Below are positions 9,664 to 21,700 of a stretch of 64,000 bases of DNA, in pieces. Source of the stretch: Limnomonas spitsbergensis (lineage: Eukaryota > Chlorophyta > Chlorophyceae > Chlamydomonadales); the NCBI GenBank assembly GCA_037349105.1, contig JAYJMM010000034.1, forward strand, positions 2,604,001-2,668,000, given 5' to 3'. The translations under genes were made by a program, and so were the position numbers. Numbering within the stretch: position 1 is the stretch's first letter; the number at the start of each line of letters is the position of its first letter. The notes beneath the pieces are model-generated. The model made no database searches. It was not told the origin of the DNA and saw only the letters and a list, made by a program, of their open reading frames with translations.

Positions 9664-11817
9664 ATCTAGATTGATCATTTGCATCCAAGGGAATGGGCTT
9701 TGTAGACAGGTGGCAGGTGGACGGCCAACCAAACCTGATAAAACAGGTTATAATAGTTGGGGTGCCTTGGTGTAGGCCTTGTGTTTATGTAGTGCGCGTC
9801 AGCTACAATTCTGTACGCCATAGCATGGAGATGTCGCGAGCTTGACCTATACAATATTCATATCAAGCGTCACCCTTTTTACTTTTTGGTAGCCTAACAT
9901 TTTTTTTTCCGGCTCTGGAATGTGGGGTCCCGAGGGTCCCCTTGTTTAAGGGGCCTGCCTGACCAATGCAGTTCTTCCAAGGATTTAGCGGTGAATCATT
10001 CAGGTTTATTAGGCAATGCCTGGATCTCTGCTTGCCCGTGGGCCGAGTCTGTTCTCATGAGTGAAACCCTTGATAGTGATCATTCATTTCCAACAGCCCC
10101 TGAGGTTGGGGAATACCATACATGACAGACCTCTGACGTGACCTTGTGAAGATGGCTATAGGCTGGAAAGGTGTGATATGGCAAAGGCTGGTGATTCATA
10201 TTGACGGGCCGTTCTCTTATCGTCATGGATAATGACCCTTGGCACTGTTTTGTTTCTCGTTGCAAATACCTCCCTGATGTAGTTTTGAGATCAGTCAGGA
10301 ACCAATGGCTGTTCAAAAGTTGTCAGATGTATTCCACGTACGGCTTTGTCATTCCGTCCTATACTTGACTAAAAGCGGAGTTCAAGTTATTCATATTCTC
10401 TAACTAATTGTAGGTCCGGCGTGAAATGAAATAGACTGTGTTTCAATTTGAGCAGCCCAAGTCATTGTTGTAGTAGCCCGGTATCAGATGGGGTCACATT
10501 GGCTGAATGTTGAGATGGGGCATTTTGACATACCTTTTGTGCCTCACAAATGCTGCGTTCCTGAATCTAGGGAGGATGCATTGCACGTGATTTTGTGCCC
10601 GCTTTATTCTGACCTTCACCTTAATTTCCAGATTTTTTTTCATGGATGAAGATGTGAACGGAAAGGGGCGTACGCTCAATCCTGAGTTTATGGATCTTTA
10701 TTTTGAAGGTAAATGGTTCCTTCATCATTTAATGCATGATGAAAGGGAAATATCATCTCAAAACTTTGCTAAACATTTTATCTCCATTCTAACTAGTAGG
10801 CGGTGCCAAAATGTACTCTTTTCCACCCACGTCATATTCAGTAATACGGCTTGCACTCTGGGGTTCATTCCCATGCCACTTGCTTGCGTTTGCTGCCCAG
10901 GGGGTCACTGTTTTTTGCACACTGTCCTGGTTTATTTTGTGCTCGCACCGGTGTACGGGCACCCGTCCCATGCATCGAATGTAATTTCTCGCTGGACTAA
11001 ACAATCCCCAAAAAGCACTGTCTCGGGAATTTTGATTTCATGGTTCCTATCGACGAGAGGGAGCAAACCAAGTCAGAAAACTCATCATCAAGAAATGCAG
11101 CAACCCCTGACTAACCTCTCTCTCTCGCTTCCCGAACCTAGTTCAGCCTTCATTTCTCTGTACAAAATCAGTTGGGGAGGGGTGGCTGGGGGACAAACAT
11201 AGCAGCCCCACACACATTGTCTGGGGGGCCAACTTTGCTACCACCATGGCCTCAACTGTTTTATGCGATGTCTTGATACATGCAGGTTACAGCCCATATG
11301 AGCTCACATACTGGCTGAGGGACCTGCCTGACACATGCGGGGGGGGGGGGTAAAACCAGCAAGTGCAGGCAGGAAACCGACAGAAACGAGCAGGGAAACC
11401 GGTCCGAAAAACATGGATAGCTAGGCATGGAAGCTCTGAGCGCAGGGCATGAGCTTACTAGTTGCGCAAGGCCTGACATTGCATGGCGGCGAGGAAACAT
11501 ACAGCATTCAAGTTCACCTGGGAGGGGCAGGTGTGCGGCAGGGCACGCAAAGCGTGGCACGGGCTGCTGTTGCACACTCATTGCTCAAGGAGCGCAGGGG
11601 TTCCAAATGCTGGGGGGATGGGGCAGGCGTGGGGCAAAGAGACGGGCAGCAACATGGGAAGGTGGGCGTGAGCCAGGCCTATCAATGGGCTCCGACCAGG
11701 CAGGTCAGGACGAAAGTAGGGCGCCTTAATGCAGCCCTCTGAAAACTGTGAAATCCCTGATGAGGATTCCATGGGCCCACAACAAGACCAGGGCGTCAGG
11801 AGCCCTCCTGCCGCTCT
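9664..11817. other. Intergenic, no supported gene
   Basis: Short ORFs only. It includes the 3' flank of the coiled-coil gene. A possible tiny exon at 10642-10708 (MDEDVNGKG start, donor-like GAAG|GTAAAT) could not be joined to anything. Confidence 0.45.
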
Positions 11818-11870
11818 CCGCTGCCCTCTTGCCCCCCTTTCGCCGCGCAGGGGGGGCAAGAGGGCAGCGG
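11818..11870. repeat. Perfect 20-bp inverted repeat (hairpin)
   Basis: The arms 11818-11837 (CCGCTGCCCTCTTGCCCCCC) and 11851-11870 are exact reverse complements around a 13-nt loop. No gene context explains it. Confidence 0.85.
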
Positions 11871-13779
11871 AGGAGGACATGCAGGAAGCTGAGAGCACTA
11901 GGCCCGCGCCCAAGGAGTCCATACGACAAGCAACATAAGCACACATGCATGTTCATGATGCGTACGGTCTGCATGGAGTTACATGGGGTTCATCGCATGG
12001 CCATGCGGCGTGCACTGGGCCCATGTCCAACATCATCGTCCTAAGTATAATGTGTGCATACAACTTTTACAATGCCATGCACTCCAAAAGTGATTTCACC
12101 CCCATGCATGCCCCCTGTCCCCAGTACCCCATGCCCGACACCCCTCGGGCAGGGGTGGTGTGGGCGCAAGGCTCAGGGGGTCTCCAGGGCCCGGCCGCAG
12201 ATCGGCTGCAGATTTAATTCTGCGTCATATGCATACATCATGTGGTCAGGCCAGGGAGGGGCAGGGAGGGGCTCCAGGGCAGGAGGGTGTTTGGCAGGGA
12301 GGTCTCCAGGGGCGCAACATGGAGGGCGAGCGGCAATGGACAGGCACATGCAAATTTCTCGGCGGGAGTTGGTAGAAGGTGGCAGGGCCCTTAACATAGG
12401 CTTTAAGCTGCTTGGGCCTCTGGGAGAAGGGCGGACCTAGGTTAGGTGCCTATCGGGCTGCTGGGAGTCATGCAAAGGCGACCTAGGTATTCAACAGTGG
12501 TAGTCCCCAGGTCCCGGGCAGCTACACCGAGTGAGTGGCGTACAGGCCAACTTGTTGGGCACGCCGGAATGGAAGCAGTTTAATGAGTTCCCCCCCCTCC
12601 CAGCAAAGGGCGCTAGTGGCAGGTTGGGAGGGGCGGGTGCGAGTCACGGCTGAGACGGGCTCTGAGCGCATGGGCGCAGGCAGGCGCCAGCAAGGGGGAC
12701 AGCGGGGCGCCTCCCGCAACCCTCTCTGCAACTGCTCAGTCCCTGCTGAATGGCCCTTGGGCCCCTGACAGGCTGAGGCTGCGGAGACATAATTCATTTA
12801 TAAAATGGGGCAGAGAGAAACACGCGTGAAGAAGGAAGCATATATTCCATGGCGGATAATTCTAGGACGCCCAGTACCGTCTGCAGCGACGAAGAGTCAA
12901 GGATTCTCGCTTGCTCGGTGCTCGTTGAGAGTGCATGTCTGATTGAAAAAATCTTGCACCGTGTGCCACATGCAGGGACCACATGCGCACGGCTGCATGA
13001 CAGAACTGATGCATGGTGCACATAGCATGGCGCTGCTGTAGTGCTGTATAAGTGGAGGTCATCACAAGTGCGGCCATATATACATCAGTGACGTGATGCG
13101 CATCAGCCGTGCGTAATGGACCGTGCGGCAGCCAGCAGGCATGCGCAGAGGAAAAAGGAGCATGCATGCACAGTGAACAAAGCAGCGGGCTTGCAAAGCA
13201 GTGCCTCAATGGCTTGCCTTGATGCTGATGGATCTAGCTCGCTTGCATATTCGGTCCAGTCCCTGTCCTCATGAAATTGCTGCGGCTTCCAATGGGAAAA
13301 CTCCTGCAACGATGGAGGTGGAACTCAAGAGACGGGCCCATGTGCCGGCCCCAATACTTCAGTTTTGTACTGCCTGAGCCAAGAGCACAAATGGTGTCAT
13401 CGTAAGTTGCGCTGTACTTCCTCAAATCCACGCCGAAAAGGCGTCCTCTTTAAATGTCTTAATCTTATTAGCAACTCTTTCTAACTCTTTCGCGACATCG
13501 AGCAGTCTCTCAGCAGGAGCGACACAGCTGGTGAAATCGCGTTTGATGTTGAATTAGCTGCTGGTGACGGGACTTGTGTGTGCATTCTACTTGTGCGGAT
13601 TCCGTGCCCATCAGCGTCCGACCATGGGTGAATATGAATCGAACAAATATGACATAAGTTAGCTACAGAGATGAATATCCGACCCTTTGACAGGTTGCGG
13701 TGCCAGTAGGTCGGCCAACGGTGCCGGTCCAGCAATCCTCGATGGCCAGAGAGACCCCGAGGACCACTCTCTTGAAGCC
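11871..13779. other. Intergenic, no supported gene
   Basis: GC-rich spacer with short ORFs on both strands and no repeat of note. Its right end holds the promoter and possible 5' UTR of the gene starting at 13780. An in-frame stop at 13672 limits upward extension of that frame. Confidence 0.45.
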
Positions 13780-16700
13780 ATGCAACTTCAAACCACTAAT
13801 ATAGAGGGCTTCGACCAAGTGTTCTCGCGCCTTCAAGACCTGCTCAACAGGTAACTATACATGACACTTAAGTACGAAGAAAAATCTTTGTAACACGTTC
13901 TTTCATGTATGCATGTCACCCGCAGCTTGGTGGAGCTGAACAACGGTGTGAACGATGCTGTTGCGGAGGTGAAGGTGGCTTTCGCTGCTGCTGCAAACTC
14001 GTTTGAGCTTCACACAACCATAGGGCCCAGCACGGACATACTGCTCGTGGATTTGTACACCTCGAAGAGCTCCAACATCCGCCCTCACCCCGACGATGTT
14101 CAAATCCTCCTGGACGACCCAGATGTACGGATTGCTGACTTTGAGCTGGAGGTTTCACGGACAGCTCTGCATGCCTTCCTGACCGCCACTACGCCGTCCA
14201 TCACGATCGAAGTCTCGCGGGAAGGCCTGCTCCACATCCCTTTATCGGACACACTCCCTAGCCAGCTGCAGAACCTCAACCTGTGCCTGACCAGGCTGCG
14301 GGAGCTCCTGGGCTCTCGCGCCTACCTTTCAGCATGCATCAAGCCGGCCATCGCCTACGGCAAGCCCACCGTGAAGGCTGTCCTGAAGCGCTACGTGGGT
14401 GGGCCACAGCCGGAGCCGGTCCCGCTCCTTGAAGTGTGCGCGTCACAATATGCCCGCAGCATCAAGGACTCGGAGGCCGTCCTGGTGGACCGGGCGCAGT
14501 ACCTGGCCCACAGGGCCAGGACCCTAGAGCTGGAATGGCAGGTTGAGGCTGGGTACCGCATCTCCATCACCTCAGACATCACCAGCATGGAGACCCGAGA
14601 CCAGATCGCCGACATCCTACAGGTACTCTTTCATCTACTGCCTCAGCTGCATCACAACCTACTGCTCATGGTGCACGATGCAGCAAGCCCTGCTACCTGG
14701 GGGCCTCCGGCTGTAGGCAGGGTCAGCAGCGGCCTAGTGATGACCACTTAGCAGACAACCAAATCTGTTTTTTGGCACAGTTAAGTAAAGAACTTGTCTG
14801 TCAGTGCGCAGCATAGCGCCTTCGGCAAGCTGCTGGGCAGCCAGCACTGGGCTGATGGGGGCAGTCAAACCTTCACCTGCTAACGGCCCGTGGCCAAGGC
14901 AGCAGGCTTTGCTGCACCCGGTCCCCTAGGCCATAGACCAAGACAATGCTCGATGGCAGCTTTTCTTTGCACAGAAAAAAGAATCCTTAAGCTAAAAGCA
15001 AACCCTGAACTACACAAGAGACCTCCACCTTGAAACGAGCAATGCAATCTTGAATGGACACTAGACCCTCCACCTTGGACCCTTATCTGCAGTCCATCAA
15101 CGTGTCCATGTTCAAACTCATGAACTCGGGGGCCTCGGCCTTTGAGCCCGCCTCGCTGGCGAACGCCGTCGTGCAAGTGGTGCGGCCGGTTCTGGAGCAG
15201 CTCAAGGAGAAGCATGCGCTGGACTACCCGCCTAGCGACCTCAAGGTGGGCATGCAGGCTGTTTAAAATGGTGCATACCCGCTGGGCCCTGCTCGGCCGC
15301 TTGAGGGCTCGGTAGGAAATGAGCAGCCTTAAATCCAGCTACTATGCACAGCCAGGACCACGGTGCAGTCTTGCCACATTCCTATGCGAGGAGGGCAGGA
15401 GCATGGAACCCGGTGATCTAGTCCCCATCCGCCCAGAGGCCGCCCAGCAGCTTGCCCTGGTGCGCCCTTAAATAGGCACTGATGGCATGGCCTAGGGAGC
15501 AGGACGCGCTGCGAAGGGCAGAGGCGCGAGCCTGTCTTGAGACGATATGAACCTGAACCTGAATCTGTACCGTCAAGCTGACTGTGGAATTCAGACGGAA
15601 CATTGACATGTGGTCTCCTGGCCTGACCTAAACCTCCTTTGCCCCCCTGACACCTGCTGCACCTTCCCCTCGACTTGCAGAGCTTGATCTCTGTCCAGCC
15701 GACTGTGGAGTTCAGGCGGGACGACAGCGGGTCGCCCCCGGTCTTTGACTTCAACATCAATGTGGACATGAGCCAGGGGGCAGGCATCCCACCCTTTCCG
15801 GAATGCCTGACAGAAAGGGTGAGGAGGCTGATATATTGGGGGCGGGGGCCGCTGTCTATGTCAGGTCTCGCTTCAGCTGGGGATCGCGGCCTAGGGCTGT
15901 GGCGCGGGGGAGGGGCCTCGTGCGGCAAGCCCTGCTGCTTGAACCCACTGGCCTGTCAAAATTGCGTTCCCGTTTGCCCAGTGGCGGCCGCCGAGCGGCC
16001 CCCTAAAGGTGGTCAGGCACGCTAAAACATGAGCAATGAAAGATTTCTTTGCTTAGCAAACGCGAGAGGCAAGACCGTAGACTGCTCGGCAGAAAAGGTG
16101 AGTGGGCTGGTCCGGGCTCCAAGGTGCATTTCTTGCCCTGGCGTTCGTTCCTACGCCTCTGGTCACCTGTTTCGCGCTGGCAGCTAGCCCTGGGGAGGCA
16201 CCAGATTTTCTACCGCAGTCCCTGTTATGGCGCGCCCAAACTGGTTTCCGAGCGCTTGTCATATGCATCGATTGTGCTCAGCTAGACTGAAAACATACCA
16301 AACGTTTTAAAATATCCGCAGACGGGCCAGCTTTTGGCGGCTTTATACAACCTGAAAGAAGTGATAGCGGAGTCTCTGGAGGCCCTCCCGCCCATCAGCG
16401 AAGAGGTGGACATCTCACTGGAGCACGCCAAGGTGCGCAGGGGGGTCAGTAGGGTTAAGTTGCGCAGGGGGGTCGGTAGGGTTTAGGTGCGCAGGGGGGT
16501 CAATAGGGTTTAGGTGCGCAGGGGGTCAATAGGGTTAAGGTGTGCTGGGGGTCAATAGGGTAAATTGCGTGGGGGGTCAATAGGGTTAGGGTGCGCGGAG
16601 GGTCAATAGGGTTTAGGTGCGCGTGGGGTCAATAGGGTTTAGGTGCGCAGGGGGTCAACAGGGTTAAGTTGCGCAGGGGGTCAATAGGGTTTAGGTGCGC

Positions 16701-17084
16701 TGGGCCCTGCTTCTAAGGATAGGCCGAGTGGATTCCAGCTGTTTGGTTGGGAACTCAAGGGTTGACGAGGGGGGGATGAAAAGAAACACCAGAAAATGTC
16801 GGAAATAACTGAAAGTCCTCCCTGTTGTATCCACCCCTCGTGTATGTCACTGTGTTTATTTGTGTGCTCAGGAGTTTTACGAGCTGTGCCCAGACGCCGC
16901 CGCAAAGAAGGGTCTCACGATGATGGAGGCGGTCAAGTGTTCCAAAGCCACTGGGAGTAACCTGCGGACGCTGTACACCACTCAAGAGCTTTTCCTGGCA
17001 TTCGGAGAGAATGTGAAGCGGGTGGCGGACGAGCTGGCGGCTTCGGTAGTGGACGTGAATGAGCTCGTTGAAAATATGTTGTGA
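13780..17084 (+). CDS. Unknown 460-residue protein, six exons
   Basis: Exons: 13780-13850, 13926-14622, 15093-15245, 15681-15818, 16322-16432, 16872-17084. All introns are GT-AG (donors GTAACT, GTACTC, GTGGGC, GTGAGG, GTGCGC; acceptors GCAG, GCAG, GCAG, GCAG, TCAG). Phases close exactly, giving 1,383 nt ending in TGA. The ATG at 13780 is the first in a frame open back to 13675. The product is soluble: a helical start (FDQVFSRLQDLLN, LVELNNGVNDAVAEV), a mixed domain with FLTATTPSITIEVS, and helical C-terminal segments ending VNELVENML. There is no signal peptide, membrane segment or known motif. Strong codon-level order and phase agreement make it a real gene; function unknown. It is convergent with the Ca2+-ATPase gene. 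Confidence 0.82.
15266..15425 (+). repeat. Dispersed repeat shared with the 2155-2300 insertion
   Basis: GTGCATA, GCTGGGCCC, GGTAGGRAATGA, TTGCACAGCCAGGA-like blocks occur in the same order and spacing in both places, at roughly 75-80% identity by eye. Here it sits in an intron just after a splice donor. Confidence 0.65.
16433..16712 (+). repeat. About 27-bp array starting at the exon 5 donor
   Basis: The intron opens GTGCGCAGGGGGGTCAGTAG and then repeats this unit about ten times, each beginning GTGCGC or TTGCGC and ending TAGGGTTTAG. The first unit starts with the donor GT itself, so each copy resembles a donor. The unit also contains a TTTAGG-type telomere-like core. Confidence 0.9.
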
Positions 17085-18687
17085 GGGTGGTTGACGGTCG
17101 AGAATTGTTCTTAAAGACAGCGGAAACATACACCCACATGTGAGCGAAATTATAAACGAGCGAGACAGCACTGTGACGTACTGGTATTCAGGATTGCTTT
17201 ATTAGGACCCCAAGTATCTGGAGGGCCCTAATAATGTTATGACCCAATGTTTATATTTGACGAGGGAGAGAGAGTATTCGAGATTTCAGGTTCGGTCGGG
17301 GCTAGCCTCTGTCCTGCTGGTGTAGGGTCTTGGAGCTGCCTGTTTTATACAATTATCGCTGAGCCCATGCAGGCCAAGTATGTCTTAGGGTTGGTCTTTT
17401 TTGTTTAGTTATCTGATTGTGATTCTGTTGCAGACATGACAGGCCTTGATGGTCACCCCTGTCCCAATACCGGGGAGTCTCTCGAGTTGGTTTACTGGTT
17501 GTTGAGCGCGTGTGATGCTCTTAGATGGCTGCCTGCTTGGAATACGGTACTAGCCAGGGGGGCCATCGACATTTGTATTCGTCAACGCTTGAAAGGAACT
17601 GTATAAAGTACCTAGACCTGCACTCAATTCAAATTCGATATCAAACGCTGAAAGCTCATGTTCATGCCTAGGTGTGGCTCATACCATACTTTCTGTGTTA
17701 AGTGGGGTCCTGATATCCAGGGTGACCTTGTCAAAATTTCAGGGACACAATTACCCACTGCATGCCCATGCCATAGCATGGCAGTTTGCTGGTGAGGAGC
17801 ACTGGAGGAGTACACTGTTCTCCGTCCTATACGACGTATCCGCTACAAAATGGCTGACGGGCACCTGCCATATCGGATGCCCTACTGGGTTAAAAACGGG
17901 ACACAAATCAATACGTGTCCGTTTTCACATTTTCGTGCTGATTGGCAGTTGGGACATTTTGCTCTAAAAGCACTTGCTTGACCAAATGTGGCATCAAACG
18001 TAGGCCAAAGCTGAAATAAAAACAAGCTCCTTGAGATAACGTTTTGCGCTTTCCTGAACAAGACCTCTGATTGGGCCCACTGATTCACCGTCTGGCTACT
18101 CAGTTCAAGGCAGCGCTGCAACTCGTTTACAGGCCATTCAGTTGAGAGGCATAACAAAACCAGCAATGCTCACACAAGGCATTCACGATTTTGAACACCG
18201 CCAGGCACCTGGGGCATCAAGGGATATGCAATGGAGGGCGCAACACTGCTGCATTCATATTCGAATGATCAAACCAATTTTATATCTAAGCAGTGCGCTT
18301 CAAGGTGTGTGCTTGTGGCTACAAGCTGCCAACAACAAATGCGGTAATGCAGACCGACCTCTTTCCCTCCTTGGTGATGTGCAAGTTTCTCTCTGTCAGG
18401 GCTTGGGGACCCAGGATCCTGGACAGGTGGAAACCTTGACGCCCCCCTACCCCCAAATAAGTCCGACCAAACCATGCAGACAACACGCTGCAGTGTTCTC
18501 CTGTGATCAGGGCAGTGACCAAGGCGGTGAGGAACACGCGCCAGTGCCCCAAAGAGGCCCCTGGCCAAGCTCTATCTGAAGAGAAACAGAACATGCTCCT
18601 ACTTCGGCTGAAGAACATATAGTACATGCTCATGCTCATGCTCTTTCCTCCCTCCCTGAACAGCGTGATGGCCCAGAGCTGGCGGCA
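17085..18687. other. Intergenic between convergent genes
   Basis: Contains the 3' flanks of the unknown plus-strand gene and the Ca2+-ATPase. An AATAAA lies at about 18015 on the plus strand. No ORF or repeat recognised. Confidence 0.4.
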
Positions 18688-18745
18688 TCATCGTGCGACT
18701 GACACCTTGTGCAGGTTGTATATGTACCGCTGATGGCTGAAGCGG
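18688..18745 (-). CDS. Ca2+-ATPase exon 25 (C-terminal tail), tentative
   Basis: 58 nt from acceptor GACGCAG to TGA. Phase fits exon 24 exactly and gives a basic 18-residue tail ([18 protein letters not shown]). No homology supports it, and read-through of exon 24 is the alternative. Confidence 0.45.
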
Positions 18746-21700
18746 CTGCGTCACAGGAGGCAGCATGGACAAGGAGGGCAGGGGTCAGGGCTGGGTGAAG
18801 GCAGAGCTTGACAGCGCATGGCATGCAGGTGAGGGTACATTAGTTGCCTGAAACATCAATCACCCCCACACTGCGGACAGCATGCAAGGAGGGCGGGAGG
18901 GGGTGAAGGCAGAGCTGGACAGCGCATGGCATGGGACAGGAGAGGATGCATGGACAGCATGCGCCATGCATCACCCGGACAGATTCAAACACACACAAAA
19001 AACAAGATGAACGTCCCAGGTGCTCCATCGGCGGTGACACCCACTTGCTGATCACTCTCGTCATGAGCGAGACTGGGATGCTGCCGAATCCGATCGCTAG
19101 GGTCATCAGCCACTCGTTCAACGTCAGGGGGACCACCTGCACAAAGAAGTGTCCAATGTCCCAAAGCAGGTGAGACACTGGCCACACTGGGATGATGCCT
19201 TCCACAGCTCAAAAATGGTCAGGCACCCACGCGTGTGTTTCGCATGAAGGTGGTTACTGCCGCATGGCCGAATGCATGACCGAAGAAAAATCCATGTGCT
19301 CCCATGGCCGGCGTTTGTTATACCAAGGAAGCAGAGCGGCAGCAGCAGTGTGTAGGCTGCTGAAAGGTGCATTTGTCCCTCCCAGAACCAGGCTAGCCAG
19401 ACCTTGAAAAATACGGCCAGCGGCGAGTGGATAATGACGGCCTGGAAGCCGATCGTGATTGCGATGACCACCATGAAGATGGGCGAGCGGTGGATGCCGC
19501 TCAAGATGGAGAGCTCGTCATTGATGCGCCTCGAGTTGATCTCATTGGCGACCTGTCGGGAGGTCGCCAGGGGTGGCGGTGGGGTCGTGGTCAGGGGGGA
19601 GGGATTTTGCGCTAAAATAGGACGTGGCCTGCAGTGACCTGCGATGACCCGCTGGTGACCTGAAGACCGGGGATGGCACCAACACACCTGGAGTCCCACT
19701 CAGGGATGCAGGCAGGGAGCGGCATCCCCAACACATCTCAGGCATGCTTAGAACTTCATGCCATGCAGCCAGCCATTGAGCATGCCACATTCACAGCCTA
19801 CATGAGGACTGAGGTGGATGGTCTATTGCTGAAGGTTTTGCACGTCAGGCATGAACCCTGATCCTACCAGCGTGTAATTCAAAAGGTTTTACAGGGTTAA
19901 GGGTTTAGGGATGCGGTTTTACAGGGTTCCGGGTTGGAAATCGGGAGGGTTGACCCTATCTCACCCCTTAACCCACTTGCATCATGATGAAGGCGTTGAA
20001 CAGGAAGGACAGGCTGCGCATGGACTCCACATCATCACTCCGCCCCTGGGCCACTCGGACCACGTCCTGAGCGCTGGAGAACAGGCTGAGAGCTGCGCAG
20101 GTGGCGTTGCCGCGGCAGATGGCCTTCTGAGCGTCCAAGGGCACCAGGCCCCCGTGGGCCTGCCAGTGGTTGGTGAGGAGCTGGCAGGAAGCTGCAGGCA
20201 GGGGGGGCTTAGGTGGATGAGTGTACGGTTTCAGGGTTTAGGGCGACTCAACCGAGGGGAAAGAGGAGGTGGGTGAGAAAGTAGTCAAGGGTTGGGGCTC
20301 GGTGTGCTGCACCCACACTTTGTCCCGGGGTGCAGAGATGTAAGGACAAGGGGATGGCTGCTCAGAAGCAAGAGGCGGCTACCTTATCTATGTTCACAAT
20401 GTGCTGATGCAGCTCAGTAATGCATGAGGCAGCAAGTACACTGAGGCAGCGCACATTTTTGGTTAAGCAGCCAACGCATGCAGCCAGCTCGTTTGAGCGG
20501 AAACGCGGCAATCACATTCGGCCAGCTAATTTAGCATAAAGACAGCCAACGCAGTGAGGCGGCTGATCAAGGTAGCTGACTAGAGCAAGGGACTGAGCTA
20601 GAACAGTGGGGATATTTTGAAGGGTTTGGGGTTTAGGGTTCAAAAGGCAGCAAGCTCCTGCGGCATACCGCAGTGACAGATCAGACTCGGGTCAGGCTCA
20701 GGCCCATGATCCGATCCCCGAGATCCGTGGCCTCTCAGCAAGTCAAGGCACAAATAGCATTAACAGAGGTGTCATGATACTGTCACACCTGTCAACGATA
20801 TCATCACACTATCACACCTTGAAAGCGGCACAATCACACATTGACAGTAACACCACCACACCTTGTCAGCGGCCTCGTCATACCATCCCACACTGGCAGC
20901 GGCCTGGTCACACTATCACACCTTGCCAATGCCACCATCACACTACCACACCTTGTCAGCGGCCTCGTCGTACCATCCCACACTGGCAGCGGCCTGGTCA
21001 CACTATCACACCTTGGCTTGAGTTTCCAAACGGCAGGCCGCACTCATTCATCCAGTTGCAGAAGAGATGGGAGGTGTTGCTGCTGTAGGCGGGCGGCTGC
21101 AGCTGGGCCACACACTCCTGGGCATAGTACTCGACAGGTGCGCGTATTCTGTAGTAGGTCGACATGGCTGGCAGCCCGTACAGACAGACCATCATCCACA
21201 ACAGCTGGGTAGGGAGGAACAGGCAGTCGGGGCAGGTATCATTGGGGGCAGGCAGGTAGGGGCGACAGGCATCATTGGGGGCAGGTAGGCGGGGCAGGCA
21301 TAGCTGGGGGCAGGCAGGAGGCGCAACATAAGTGGCATAGGTCAACACAATGCTCCTTGATCTTATCTAGGGTGGGCTTGTCGCTCTTTGCCGCTGATGT
21401 TACCACGACTTGAACATAAGGGTCCCTAGCGCGTGCATGGCCGGGGCATGATTGGAACTAGAGAGCGCGACAGCATCCTTTCCAACCTCCTTCATTCCCG
21501 GTGGCCATGCAACCATCCAACACACACCTCCTGCCGATGTCCCATACCGTGAGCTGCTAACCTCACCCATCTCCCTCAGACCTTCAGATCAACTTTTGAT
21601 CTAACTCGCTCATCACCTTGTGCCCCTCCTGCTCAAGACCTTACCTGCTATTAAGATACATGATACATCCCCCTCCTTCACCTCCACATTTTTAAACCCA

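Noticed and set aside
10642..11202. 186-codon plus-strand frame
   Set aside because: Composition is not protein-like past the first 22 codons. A short first exon is possible but has no partner.
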